Shown here: in pieces, positions 8,049 through 17,371 of the stretch
Layout: each line of letters opens with the position of its first letter
How positions within the stretch are numbered: position 1 is the stretch's first letter
Assembly (NCBI RefSeq): GCF_001894765.1
Contig: NZ_BCWV01000002.1
Span: forward strand, 558,001-622,000
From: Rhodococcoides corynebacterioides NBRC 14404
GTDB taxonomy: Bacteria > Actinomycetota > Actinomycetes > Mycobacteriales > Mycobacteriaceae
Length of the DNA stretch: 64,000 bases
Direction of reading: 5' to 3'
Made by a program: the position numbers and the translations under genes
The notes under the pieces: generated by a model
What the model was told of the DNA's origin: nothing
The model's input: only the letters and a program-made list of their open reading frames with translations
The model's database searches: none

Positions 8049-9344
8049 GTGTCCGAGCCCGTGTCCCGGTCCGAGCCCGTGTCCCAGCCCCGCTCCCTGC
8101 CCGACCCGCTGACGCTGCCGTGCGGAGCGGTACTGCCGAACCGCACCATGAAGGCGGCGCTCAGCGAGTCGCTCGCGGCGACCACCGGGGCGCCCGACGA
8201 GCGGCTGCAGCGGCTGTACCGACGCTGGGGCGCGGGTGGGTACGGACTGATCCTCACCGGCAACGTCATGGTGGATGCGCGTTACCTCGGTGAACCCGGC
8301 AACGTCGCCGTCGAGGACGACCGGCACCTCGACGCCCTGCGGTCGTGGGCGTCGGCGGCCGGAGCGCACGGCACCCCCGTCTGGATGCAGATCAATCACC
8401 CCGGCCGACAGGGGAATCCGGTCACGACGGAGGGGCGCACGGTGGCGCCGTCGGCCGTCGGTCTCGACATCCCGGGCATCCCGGCGCCCCGAGCGCTGAC
8501 CGACGCGGAGATCGTCGACATCGTCGAGCGTTTCGCGACGACGGCCGCGATCGCCGAACGCGCCGGATTCGACGGTGTCGAGATACACGGTGCGCACGGC
8601 TACCTCATCGGGCAGTTCCTCTCCCCGCACACCAACCGCCGCACGGATCGGTGGGGCGGTTCGATCGAGAACCGGGCACGGTTCCTGCTCGAGGTGGTCG
8701 CCCGCGTTCGTGAGCGCGTGAGCCCGACGTTCGCGGTGGGACTGAAACTGAACTCGGCGGATTTCCAGCGTGGGGGGTTCGAGGAGGGGGAGTCCCGCGC
8801 GGTGATCGCCATGCTGGCGACGACGGGTCTGGATCTGCTCGAGATCAGCGGCGGCAGCTACGAATCGCCGGCCATGGTGGGCAAGGGCGTCGCATCGTCG
8901 ACGGTGGCCCGCGAGGCGTACTTCCTCGAGTACGCGGCGACGGTTCGCGAACTGGCCGGGGCCGTGCCGTTGGCGGTCACGGGTGGGTTCCGCACGCGGG
9001 CGGCGATGGACGCGGCTCTCGCCTCGGGCGCCTGCGACGTCATCGGTCTCGGCCGTCCGACCGCAACCGACCCCGACGCCGCGCGTGCCCTGCTGGAGGG
9101 CACGGTGTCGACGCTGACCAGCGCGAACACCTCGGTGCCCGTGCCGCGTGGTCTCGCCACCCGACGCGCGGTGCGCACGGTCGACGGCGTGCTCGACCTG
9201 CAGTGGCACACCGATCAGTTGCACCGCATGGGGGCCGGACTGGACCCGGACCCGCATCACTCGCGAGTCCGGGCCCTGGTGGGCGCCGCCCGGCGCAACG
9301 GCATCGACGCCTTCCGCAGTCGACGCCGCCGCTCGGTCAGCTGA
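8049..9344 (+). CDS. Old Yellow Enzyme family NAD(P)H:flavin oxidoreductase
   Basis: A 431-residue FMN-dependent TIM-barrel ene-reductase. Typical features are LTLPCGAVLPNRTMKAALSE at the start of the barrel, the substrate-binding pair in EIHGAHGYLIGQFLSP, and NRRTDRWGGSIENRARFLLE, which is close to 2,4-dienoyl-CoA reductase and xenobiotic-reductase members. It has no C-terminal FAD/Fe-S extension, so it is a single-domain form. The GTG at 8049 follows AAAGAGG by about 9 nt. The first codons contain an imperfect 18-bp duplication of a GTGTCC-rich unit. It probably forms an operon with the upstream tetR gene. Confidence 0.88.
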   Translation: MSEPVSRSEPVSQPRSLPDPLTLPCGAVLPNRTMKAALSESLAATTGAPDERLQRLYRRWGAGGYGLILTGNVMVDARYLGEPGNVAVEDDRHLDALRSWASAAGAHGTPVWMQINHPGRQGNPVTTEGRTVAPSAVGLDIPGIPAPRALTDAEIVDIVERFATTAAIAERAGFDGVEIHGAHGYLIGQFLSPHTNRRTDRWGGSIENRARFLLEVVARVRERVSPTFAVGLKLNSADFQRGGFEEGESRAVIAMLATTGLDLLEISGGSYESPAMVGKGVASSTVAREAYFLEYAATVRELAGAVPLAVTGGFRTRAAMDAALASGACDVIGLGRPTATDPDAARALLEGTVSTLTSANTSVPVPRGLATRRAVRTVDGVLDLQWHTDQLHRMGAGLDPDPHHSRVRALVGAARRNGIDAFRSRRRRSVS

Positions 9345-12300
9345 GCTGCAGGGAGACGATGTCCAGCGCGCCGAGGTCGCGCACGTACTTGGCGACGAGG
9401 TCCGGTCCGAGATGCGGAATGTCGCTCCACCGCGGGGCGAGGGACTCGCGCACCGCCGCGCGGAACCGCTCGGCCGGGATGGGTGAGCCGTCGAGCGGCG
9501 GCGTCGGCTCCCGGTAGGCGTGGATCAGCGGCAGCACGGAGTGCGACCGCATCGGCTCGGGCAGCGCGGTCAGCGCGTCGTGGAACCGGCGGTACCACTC
9601 GTCGTGGTCGTCGATCCTCTCCACGGACACCCCCGCGTCCTCCAGCCAGTCGATGACCGTGTCCCACGAGATGCCGTCGTGATGCGGATTGACCACGTGG
9701 TACGTCCGGTAGCCCCGACGATCGCGATGGCCGAGTTCGGCGATCGCGGCCGCGGTGAAGTCGACCGGTAGCCCGTCGTAGTGGGCTCGCGGCCGCTCGC
9801 CCGCCGACGCGGAGTAGAAGGTCCGCGGCGCCAGCGAGCAGGCCGTGACGGACGCGAGGGTGCGCGTGAAGACGTCCGGCACGTTGACCTGGCCACGCCA
9901 GCGCGGATGCGCGAGGATCATGTTGGACCGGAAGACAGTGACGGGCAGACCCACCGCGTCGAAGGTGTTGCGCAGCAACACCTCACCCGCCCACTTGGAC
10001 GTGGCGTACCCGTTCGCGTAGTCCCCGCCCAGCGATCGGCGAGGACTCTCGATCCGGATGTCGCCGTCCTCGGTCAGCGCCTCGACACCCGCCGCGACCG
10101 CGACGGTCGAGAGGTAGTCGACCGGCTTGAGGTGGTGGGTGGCCGCCAGACGGATCACCTCGGCGGTGCCGCCGACGTTGGGAGAGAACATCTCTCGGTA
10201 CGGCAGGGCATGGTTGACCATGGCCGCGGGGTGCACGATGTGATCCACGTCCTGCGCCAGCCGGGTCCACCGCTCGTCGGACAGGCCGAGGCGCGGTCGG
10301 GCGACGTCGCCGACCTCGATGTCGAGACGGCGGTTCGCCAGGTCCGTCCACCGGTCGCGGAGCTCCGGGTCGACGGCGTGCTCTCCCGTCACACCGAACG
10401 TGGCGTCGAGTCGTCGGCGAGCGTCCTCGGCCGAGCGTGCCCGCACGAGCGTCACCACGCGGCCGTCGACGGCGTCCATGCGTTCCAACCAGTCGAGCAG
10501 CAGGAACCGACCCAGATACCCGGTCGCGCCGGTCACCAGGACGGTGCGCACGTCCTCTCGGGGGCCGTCGGCTCGACGCGCGGCGGCCTGGAAATCGGGG
10601 CCCAGAACGCGATCCGGGGTGAGATCGTCGGCGACGACCTCGTCCGGGTCCGCGCCGTGGACGCTCTCGAAGGTGAGCGTCGAGTCGGTGTCCCCGGACT
10701 GCGCGGTCGCCCGTCCCCGATCGATGGCGGCGGCCACGTCGGCGAGATCGGCGGTGGGCGAGACCACCGCCGTCACGGGCACCTCGACGTCGACGAGGTC
10801 GCGCAGCATCGCCCCGAACGTCACGGCCGACAGCGAGTCGCCACCGAGATCGGTGAACCGGTCGGTGGCCGCCACGTCGTCGTCCGGCAGCCCGAGCAGT
10901 CCGGCCGCCGCGCGTCGCACCACGTCGACGGTGGGGATCGTCCCGACGGCCTGCCGCAGGGCCTCGAGCCGGTCCCGCCCACCGCCGTCGATCTCCCGGT
11001 ACCGCGCCTCCAGGGCATCGGCGTACCGCGCCGAGATGGCCGGTCGCAGTTGCTTGTTGGCGCCGGACAGCAATCCGTTGGCCGTGGTGAACGGCTCGTC
11101 CGCGACGACGACGTCGCGGGGAACCTCGTAGGACGCCAGCCCCTCGCGGCGGGCGATCTCCTGGAGCGACGTCAGCACGTCACGCGGAGTCCGTCCGGCG
11201 GCGGGAACGACGACGGCGAGGACGTAGGAACGGGTGCCGTCACCGTGGACGTGGATCTGGTCCACCGCGTCGGACGCGGCGTAGACGGCGTCGAGATGGG
11301 ACAGGGCGACGAACTCGCCCTGAGCGAGCTTGACCACGTTCTTGCGGCGGTCCACGTACTGCAGCCGGTCCGGACCGATCTCGGCGAACACGTCGCCGGT
11401 GCGGTAGAAGCCGTCGTCGGTCATCACGCCGGCGGTGGCGTCGGCACGGCGGTAGTACCCGGGCGTCAGGGACGCGGTCCGCAGGAGCAGTTCGCCGCGC
11501 GGGTGGGGCCGGTCGCCGGTGGAGTAGCCGAGCTCGGGAACGTCCTCGAGGCGGTACTCGAGCACCGGGGGCCGCATGAGCACGCCGTCGATCAGGACGT
11601 GTCCGGCCTCGGTGGAGCCGTACATGTCGTGGACCGGCACGCCGAGCACGTCGGAGACCGTGGCGACGGCGTCGGGCGTGGCCGGTGCGGTACCCACGAC
11701 GGCGGACGCGACCCGTCCGCCGAAGATGCGCTCGCGCAGGTCGGCGTGCACCTCCGCGCGCACGTCGTCGGCGGTGCGCCCGGTCTCGCGGACGCGTCGG
11801 TCGACGGCCGCGTCCGCTTCGGACCGCACCAGGTCGCACACTCGGGGGACGAGGAGGACGGTGGTGGGGCGCGCGAGGGCGAAATCCTCGAGCAGGGTCG
11901 ACAGATCGGATGTCGCGGCGAAGTGCACGGTGCCGCCCGCTGCGAGGGTGGAGGTGACGAGCGCGCGGCCGGCGAGGTGACTCATGGGCAGGTAGTCGAG
12001 CGTCACCACCGGACGGGGTTCGGCCTCGGGCGCGCCGAACGGCCCGGTGCCGTCGAGCAGGGTCGCCGCCCACTGCCGAGCGACGAGGGCATCGGTGTGC
12101 ATGGCGCCCTTGGGGGTTCCGGTGCTGCCGGAGGTGTAGACGAGGGCGGCCAGCCGATCGGGATCCGGGGCGAGGGTCGGCAGGTCGACGGTCGGTGCGT
12201 CCGCGCCCGCGGCGCGGTCGAGGACGTCGGTGAGGGGAACGACCTCGACGCCGTCGGGGACGGCGGCGCGGGCCTCGGCCAGGCGGTCGAGATCGTCGTC

Positions 12301-12828
12301 GACCCGGGCGTCGTGGTTCATGACGATCACGGCGGCGACGTCGGATCGGGTCGCGAGGGCGGCCGCGGTGCGCAGGTGCTCGCTGTCGACGACCAGTGCC
12401 GTCGGCCCGGCCTCGGCGGCGATGTCGACGAGCCGGTCCACGCTCGCGCCGGTCTGCAGCGGGAGAGCCACGGCACCGAGTCGCACCGTCGCCAGTTCCG
12501 CGACGACGTAGTCACCGCTCGCGAAGCCGAGGGTGGCGAGGGCTCCGCCGGGGGACACGTGGTCGACGAGGTGGCGCGCCAACGCGCCCGCGCGCCACCA
12601 CAGGTCGGCGTAGGTGAGCGTCGCGACGTCCTCGATCGGTTCGGCATGGCGGCGTCCCGACTCGTCGGTCACCACCCGTCGCGCGCGCACGGCGACGGCG
12701 GGACGGTCCGCGTACTCGGTCATGACCGTCTCCACCATGCGGTGCAGGTCGGGCGCGGCGTCGGCGAGGTGCTCGGAGACGGCCGGATCCGGTGCGGCTG
12801 TGGTCACGTGCGGTGCGGTGGTGGTCAT
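9337..12828 (-). CDS. car: Carboxylic acid reductase (A-PCP-R domains)
   Basis: A 1163-residue, full-length CAR that reduces carboxylic acids to aldehydes with ATP and NADPH. The N-terminal adenylation domain has YTSGSTGTPKGAMHTD, YGSTEAGHVL and YRTGDVFAEIGPDRL. The carrier domain has LGGDSLSA with Ser665 as the phosphopantetheine site. From about residue 760 the reductase domain shows VLVTGATGYLGRFLLLDWL, and YATSK as the catalytic Tyr/Lys pair. Post-translational phosphopantetheinylation is required; no transferase gene is in this window. The ATG at 12828 has a strong GGGAGGGG site. The 3' end overlaps the convergent ene-reductase gene by 8 bp. Confidence 0.95.
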   Translation of the reverse strand: MTTTAPHVTTAAPDPAVSEHLADAAPDLHRMVETVMTEYADRPAVAVRARRVVTDESGRRHAEPIEDVATLTYADLWWRAGALARHLVDHVSPGGALATLGFASGDYVVAELATVRLGAVALPLQTGASVDRLVDIAAEAGPTALVVDSEHLRTAAALATRSDVAAVIVMNHDARVDDDLDRLAEARAAVPDGVEVVPLTDVLDRAAGADAPTVDLPTLAPDPDRLAALVYTSGSTGTPKGAMHTDALVARQWAATLLDGTGPFGAPEAEPRPVVTLDYLPMSHLAGRALVTSTLAAGGTVHFAATSDLSTLLEDFALARPTTVLLVPRVCDLVRSEADAAVDRRVRETGRTADDVRAEVHADLRERIFGGRVASAVVGTAPATPDAVATVSDVLGVPVHDMYGSTEAGHVLIDGVLMRPPVLEYRLEDVPELGYSTGDRPHPRGELLLRTASLTPGYYRRADATAGVMTDDGFYRTGDVFAEIGPDRLQYVDRRKNVVKLAQGEFVALSHLDAVYAASDAVDQIHVHGDGTRSYVLAVVVPAAGRTPRDVLTSLQEIARREGLASYEVPRDVVVADEPFTTANGLLSGANKQLRPAISARYADALEARYREIDGGGRDRLEALRQAVGTIPTVDVVRRAAAGLLGLPDDDVAATDRFTDLGGDSLSAVTFGAMLRDLVDVEVPVTAVVSPTADLADVAAAIDRGRATAQSGDTDSTLTFESVHGADPDEVVADDLTPDRVLGPDFQAAARRADGPREDVRTVLVTGATGYLGRFLLLDWLERMDAVDGRVVTLVRARSAEDARRRLDATFGVTGEHAVDPELRDRWTDLANRRLDIEVGDVARPRLGLSDERWTRLAQDVDHIVHPAAMVNHALPYREMFSPNVGGTAEVIRLAATHHLKPVDYLSTVAVAAGVEALTEDGDIRIESPRRSLGGDYANGYATSKWAGEVLLRNTFDAVGLPVTVFRSNMILAHPRWRGQVNVPDVFTRTLASVTACSLAPRTFYSASAGERPRAHYDGLPVDFTAAAIAELGHRDRRGYRTYHVVNPHHDGISWDTVIDWLEDAGVSVERIDDHDEWYRRFHDALTALPEPMRSHSVLPLIHAYREPTPPLDGSPIPAERFRAAVRESLAPRWSDIPHLGPDLVAKYVRDLGALDIVSLQLS

Positions 12829-12997
12829 GTCTTCCCCTCCCAGAAGTCGTTACCTATGCAAACGTATGCCCGTTCCAGCCGGTCGCGCCAAGTGACCTGC
12901 GACACGTCGTGCCCGAAATGCGTTGTCTGCGTTGTCTGTCCGGTCGCGACGCCGGGGAGCCTCGTCCCGCGCGATCGCCCGGGCGATACTGGGCCGC

Positions 12998-14401
12998 GTG
13001 TCGGACAAAGTGCCCACGTCACGGGTGGTCAGAGGAGCCGAGGTGGGACGCCTGGTCGCGGGCCGGACCGCCCGAGGCGCGGTCCTGCGTGTGCGCATGG
13101 CGGGGCGGACGGACGAGCTCCGCGACGCGCTCGCCGAGAAGGAGGCGGTGCGCGCGGCCGAACGCCTGGTCACGGTGCTCGGAGGGCTGCGCGGTGCCGC
13201 GATGAAGCTGGGTCAGATGCTCTCCACGCTCGACCTGGCCTTCGTGCCCGAGGAACATCGGGACCAGTTCCAACGGCGGCTGGCCGACCTGCTGGACCGC
13301 GCGCCGAAAGTGGCGTTCGACGACGTCCGCGCGGTGGTCGAGGCCGATCTCGGTGCCCCGCTGTCCGATCTCTTCGCGGAGTTCGACCCCGTACCGATCG
13401 CTGCCGCGTCCATCGGTCAGGTGCATCGCGCGGTGCTCTCCGACGGTCGCGTGGTGGCCGTGAAGGTCAAGTACCCGGGTATCGACGCCGCGGTCCGGGC
13501 GGACCTGAAGAACCTGTCGTTCTACGTCAAGCTGCTGCCGGCGTCGATGCCGATGCTGTCCTCGAAAGCGGTGGTCGAGGAATTGCGGCGCAATCTGGAG
13601 GCGGAGCTCGACTATCCGGCCGAGGCACGCACGCAGAGCCGGGCGGCCGACCTCTTCCGCGACCATCCGCACTTCGCGGTGCCCGACGTGGTCGCCTCGC
13701 ACTGCGGCGAGGCCGTCCTCACCACGGAGTTCGTCGACGCGGTGCGGTTCGAGCGCATCCGCGAGCTGCCCGACGAGGAGCGGGACCGCATCGGCGAGAC
13801 GATCTTCCGGTTCTACGTGGGATCGCTTCATACCCTGGGTGAGTTCTGCGGCGATCCGCACCCCGGCAACGTGCTCCTGGCACGGGACGGGCGGGTGACG
13901 TTCGTCGACTTCGGTCTCTACATCCACATGAGCGCGTCGGACATCAGGTTCGAGCGCGACTGCCTCCGCGCCGCCGTGGAGGGGCGCGGAGACGATCTGC
14001 ACCGCCTGCTGGCCGATCGCGGCATTCTCGATCCCGAGGCCCCGACCTCACCGCAGGACTGCCTCGACTACGTGTCCGCGGCAGCGGAGCTCAGCCTGAC
14101 GGATCGGCGGGTGACGGTCACGCCCGAGATGGCCGGCGCCTGCTTCGTCCTCGCGGTGGACCCGCGCAGTGGCAACTTCGGGGCGATGACCAAGCAGTGG
14201 CTGCCGCCCGAGCACGTGTTCTCGCGTCGGACGGACTTCCTGACCTTCGGCATTCTCGGACAGCTCCGCGCGACGGCGAACTGGGGCGCCATCGCACGCG
14301 AATGGCTGTACGACACCGAGCCCACGACGCCGATCGGACGTGACATCGAGCAGTGGCGGCAGTCGCGGACACGGTCGCGAGGGCGGTCGCGACCGAGCTG
14401 A
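12998..14401 (+). CDS. ABC1/UbiB-family (ADCK-like) protein kinase-like ATPase
   Basis: A 467-residue atypical kinase-like protein. Family hallmarks are visible: the KxGQ motif in GAAMKLGQMLSTLD, the Ala-rich loop PIAAASIGQVHRAVL replacing the Gly-rich loop, VVAVKVKYPGI with the catalytic Lys, GDPHPGNVLL as the catalytic loop, and FVDFGLY as the metal-binding DFG. UbiB/ADCK proteins are ATPases tied to isoprenoid-quinone or lipid metabolism. No quinone gene is adjacent, so its partner is unknown. I chose the GTG at 12998; the frame stays open to 12923 but those residues are Arg-rich. It is divergent from the CAR gene. Confidence 0.85.
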   Translation: MSDKVPTSRVVRGAEVGRLVAGRTARGAVLRVRMAGRTDELRDALAEKEAVRAAERLVTVLGGLRGAAMKLGQMLSTLDLAFVPEEHRDQFQRRLADLLDRAPKVAFDDVRAVVEADLGAPLSDLFAEFDPVPIAAASIGQVHRAVLSDGRVVAVKVKYPGIDAAVRADLKNLSFYVKLLPASMPMLSSKAVVEELRRNLEAELDYPAEARTQSRAADLFRDHPHFAVPDVVASHCGEAVLTTEFVDAVRFERIRELPDEERDRIGETIFRFYVGSLHTLGEFCGDPHPGNVLLARDGRVTFVDFGLYIHMSASDIRFERDCLRAAVEGRGDDLHRLLADRGILDPEAPTSPQDCLDYVSAAAELSLTDRRVTVTPEMAGACFVLAVDPRSGNFGAMTKQWLPPEHVFSRRTDFLTFGILGQLRATANWGAIAREWLYDTEPTTPIGRDIEQWRQSRTRSRGRSRPS

Positions 14402-14427
14402 CCTGCAGTGCACCGGCGGCAGTGTCC

Positions 14428-14458
14428 GTGACGAAGAGTATCTGATAATGTTCGTCAC
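14428..14458. promoter_or_regulatory. Perfect inverted repeat overlapping a promoter of the AurF-like operon
   Basis: GTGACGAA (14428-14435) and TTCGTCAC (14451-14458) form perfect 8-bp arms around 15 bp. The spacer holds a good -10 element, GATAAT (14444-14449). It lies 39 bp before the start of the di-iron oxygenase gene. A dyad wrapped around a -10 box is the classic layout of a repressor operator. No regulator gene is next to it, so the repressor is encoded elsewhere or is unknown. Confidence 0.65.
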
Positions 14459-14496
14459 ACCTACAGACGACCGGTGCCGTACGGAAGGACGCGTTC

Positions 14497-15414
14497 ATGA
14501 CCAGCACGCTCGAACCCGCCACCAGAGCCGACCTCGGCCGCGAGCCGGAGGACGTCGCGGCCCGCCTGCTCGATTCCGCTGCCGCCCTGTCGTACGACCC
14601 CATGTCGGAGGTGGACTGGGAGGCTCCGCTGGACCCCGACCACTTCGGCCTGAACCCCGAGTGGAGCACGCTCTACGGCACCCCGTTGTGGGACGAGATG
14701 ACGCACGAGCAGCGCATCACCCTCACCCGGCACGAGGTCGCGTCCATCATGAGCACGGGCATCTGGTTCGAGATGATCCTGCAGCAGATGGTGCTCCGCG
14801 ATCAGTACTGCGGGAAGTACGCCGAGTCCGACTTCCAGTTCGCTCTCACCGAGATCGCCGACGAGTGCCGTCACTCGCTGATGTTCGCCCGGGCGTGCCG
14901 CACGATGGGGATCGAGGCCTACGTCCCCCGCCGCGCCAGCCGTGAGCTGGGCCGCCTCTTCAAGACGATCGCCGTGTCCGAGGCCGCGTACGGCGGCATC
15001 CTCGTCGCCGAGGAGGTCCTGGACGTCATGCAGCGGGACTGGATGCGCGGCGAGAACGTCCTGCCGCTCGTGCGCACCACCAGCAAGATCCACGTGGTCG
15101 AGGAGTCGCGGCACATGACCTTCGCCCGCGCCCAGATGCGCGAGCACATGGTGGGCACCTCCGCCGTCCGTCGCCGGTCGGCCGCTCTGCTCATCGCCAT
15201 CGCGGCCCGGGTCATCGTGTCCAACATGGTCAGCCGGGACGTCTACGCCGCAGCCGGGCTGGACGTCGACCGCGCCGTGCGTGCGGCCAAGGCCAACACG
15301 CACCACCACGTCATGATGCGGACCTCGAGCCAGCATCTGATGGCGTTCCTCGCCGACTGCGGACTGCTCACCAAGCCGGCGGCGGCGATCTATCGCACCG
15401 TGCACATGCTCTGA
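14497..15414 (+). CDS. AurF-like di-iron oxygenase
   Basis: A 305-residue helical protein of the AurF / p-aminobenzoate N-oxygenase type. It carries the carboxylate and histidine ligands expected of a ferritin-like di-iron site: Glu in LTRHEVASIMSTGIWFE, EIADECRHSLMF (ExxxH), an Ala/Glu-rich helix with VAEEVLD, and VVEESRHMTFARAQMREH. Such enzymes use O2 and external electrons. The next gene, 12 bp downstream, encodes a ferredoxin plus reductase that can supply them, so the pair is probably one functional unit. A similar pair exists in mycobacteria (fprB and its neighbour), as I recall. The substrate is unknown. Confidence 0.82.
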   Translation: MTSTLEPATRADLGREPEDVAARLLDSAAALSYDPMSEVDWEAPLDPDHFGLNPEWSTLYGTPLWDEMTHEQRITLTRHEVASIMSTGIWFEMILQQMVLRDQYCGKYAESDFQFALTEIADECRHSLMFARACRTMGIEAYVPRRASRELGRLFKTIAVSEAAYGGILVAEEVLDVMQRDWMRGENVLPLVRTTSKIHVVEESRHMTFARAQMREHMVGTSAVRRRSAALLIAIAARVIVSNMVSRDVYAAAGLDVDRAVRAAKANTHHHVMMRTSSQHLMAFLADCGLLTKPAAAIYRTVHML

Positions 15415-15426
15415 GGCGCGTCACCC

Positions 15427-16941
15427 ATGGCCTTCGCGATCACCCAGAACTGTTGCAACGACGCCTCCTGCCTGTCGGTGTGTCCGGTCAACTGCATCCA
15501 TCCGACGCCCGACGAGCCGGACTTCGGCACGACGGACCTGCTCTACATCGATCCGCGATCGTGCATCGACTGTGGGGCGTGCGCCGACGCCTGCCCCGTC
15601 GACGCCATCACCCGGGTGAACCGCCTGACCCCCGAGCAGCAGGTGTACGCGGAGCTGAACGCCGACTACTACCGGGATCGGCCGATCGACAACGCGTGGG
15701 GCGCACCGCGTTTCCCCTTGCCGACCATCGGCGACGTGCAGTTGGATCGGGTAGCGGTGATCGGGACCGGTCCGGCCGCGTGCTACGCGGCCACGGCCGT
15801 CCTGCGTCAGACGAACGCACGCGTGACCTTCTACGAACGGCTCTCGGTGCCGGGCGGACTGGCCCGGTTCGGCGTGGCGCCCGACCATCTCGGCACCCGC
15901 CGCATCGGTGAGCACTTCCGACCGCTGTTCGCGCATCCGCGCGTGACGGTCCGGACCGGGGTCGACGTCGGCGTCGAGACGAGTGTCGACGAGATCCGCG
16001 CTGCGCACGACGCCGTGATCGTCGCGGTCGGCGCCGATCGTGACCGCACGTTGCCCTGGGTGGACCCGGAGGGCGCGGCTCCCTTCAGTGCCCGCACCCT
16101 GGTCGGGTGGTACACCGGGCACCCGGGCGTCGCTGCGGACGCCGTCGACCTGCGCGGGGTGCGCCGAGTCGTGGTGATCGGCAACGGCAACGTCGCGCTC
16201 GACGCCGCGCGCATCCTCACCGCGAATCCGGAGTCCCTGGTGGACACCGAGATCGCGCCGCACGCACTGGCGGCCCTGCGGAACGCCGACGTCGCCGAGG
16301 TGATCGTGCTCGCCCGGCGCGGACCCGATCACGCCGCGTTCACCCGCCCCGAATGTCAGGCGCTGGTCTCGCGGCGCGAGGTCCCCGTGTTCGTCGCGGG
16401 ACCCGGCGCCGCCGAATCGGCCGCGGCGCTGCCGTTCTCGGCCTCCGCCGCACCGCTCGCCGGGGTGCCGGCCCTCGATCTCGCCGATCTCGGCAGGCCC
16501 GTCGGGTCCGCCGGGTCCGGTCGTCGCATCGTCTTCGCGTTCGGGGTGGACCCCCGAGGTCTGGAGACCACCGACAGTGGTGGCGTACGCCTGACGGCGC
16601 GGGCGACGGACGGCTCCTCGGTCGTCGTCGATGCCGACCTCGTCCTGCAGGCGGCCGGCTACCGCGGTGCACCCGTGCCGGGCCTGCCCTTCGACGAGGA
16701 ACGCGGCACCGTTCGGAACCTGGACGGTCGAGTGACGCGGGAGGACGGCTCCGTCGTGCCGCGTACCTACGTGGTCGGCTGGGCGAAACGCGGTGCCACC
16801 GGCGGCATCGGGGACAACAAGGCCGACGCGGAGGCGACCGTCGACGCGGTGATCGCCGACTCCGTGCGCACCCCCGCCGGGTCGGGATCGGGTCGGGTCC
16901 GTCGCCGACTGCCTCTGCTCCCGGTGTCCCGTCGGTCCTGA
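15427..16941 (+). CDS. fprB: Ferredoxin / NADPH-ferredoxin reductase fusion (FprB-like)
   Basis: A 504-residue two-part electron carrier. Residues 1-65 form a bacterial ferredoxin with two clusters of cysteines (CCNDASCLSVCPVNC and SCIDCGACADACPVDA). From residue ~105 comes an adrenodoxin-reductase-like flavoprotein: FAD loop VAVIGTGPAACYAA, then NADP loop VVVIGNGNVALDAARIL, and the C-terminal GWAKRGATGGIGDNKADA signature. It should pass electrons from NADPH through FAD to the Fe-S clusters and on to the AurF-like oxygenase. The fusion matches mycobacterial FprB, though it is somewhat shorter than I remember that protein being. Confidence 0.9.
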   Translation: MAFAITQNCCNDASCLSVCPVNCIHPTPDEPDFGTTDLLYIDPRSCIDCGACADACPVDAITRVNRLTPEQQVYAELNADYYRDRPIDNAWGAPRFPLPTIGDVQLDRVAVIGTGPAACYAATAVLRQTNARVTFYERLSVPGGLARFGVAPDHLGTRRIGEHFRPLFAHPRVTVRTGVDVGVETSVDEIRAAHDAVIVAVGADRDRTLPWVDPEGAAPFSARTLVGWYTGHPGVAADAVDLRGVRRVVVIGNGNVALDAARILTANPESLVDTEIAPHALAALRNADVAEVIVLARRGPDHAAFTRPECQALVSRREVPVFVAGPGAAESAAALPFSASAAPLAGVPALDLADLGRPVGSAGSGRRIVFAFGVDPRGLETTDSGGVRLTARATDGSSVVVDADLVLQAAGYRGAPVPGLPFDEERGTVRNLDGRVTREDGSVVPRTYVVGWAKRGATGGIGDNKADAEATVDAVIADSVRTPAGSGSGRVRRRLPLLPVSRRS

Positions 16942-17371
16942 CTTCCCCTCGCCGGCACCGGCCGCGCCGCCCTCTCCGACGGACGGCAGGTGGGCTGCGG
17001 CGCACCGTCCGTCGTGCACTTCTCGCGCCATTGACGCCACCCCGCCCCGCGGGTTTCGGCGAACCATTCCCACAGGTCGGTACCGTCTCGTGGCTGCCGC
17101 TGTTCCGGCGATGAACCATTCCCGCTTTGGTGCTCCAAAACAATCGCTCACCCCGTTTTGTAGGGCATAATCAGCGGGCACCCCGTGATGTCGACGCGAT
17201 TTCCTGCTTGTTGTGTGGGTCGAGATCGTGACATCTCCCTATGAATCGGTCGATCTTCCGGTCGGCGGGACAATCGGTGTGTGAACCATTCGGGCGCCGT
17301 CCGAATTGTTCGGTCGGGCGCCGATGTCGGCGATCCGGCACGTTCGTGCCCGTTGCCGCCAGGAGATCACC
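16942..17371. other. 430-bp gap with three GAACCATTC repeats and a probable promoter
   Basis: No convincing gene lies here. The nonamer GAACCATTC occurs three times in the same orientation, at 17061, 17113 and 17283. An unusually AT-rich stretch for this genome (about 17113-17172, with CCAAAACAATCG and GTTTTGTAGGGCATAATC) looks like promoter DNA. The downstream gene is the GNAT-like gene at 17372, with AGGAG at 17361-17365. The repeats are spaced 52 and 170 bp apart and could be regulator half-sites. Confidence 0.4.

Noticed and set aside
9781-13842. A 1353-codon open frame antisense to the carboxylic acid reductase gene
   Set aside because: It is an Arg/Gly/His-rich shadow of CAR's GC-rich third positions, with no recognisable domain. 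CAR on the other strand has complete catalytic motifs and a strong ribosome binding site.
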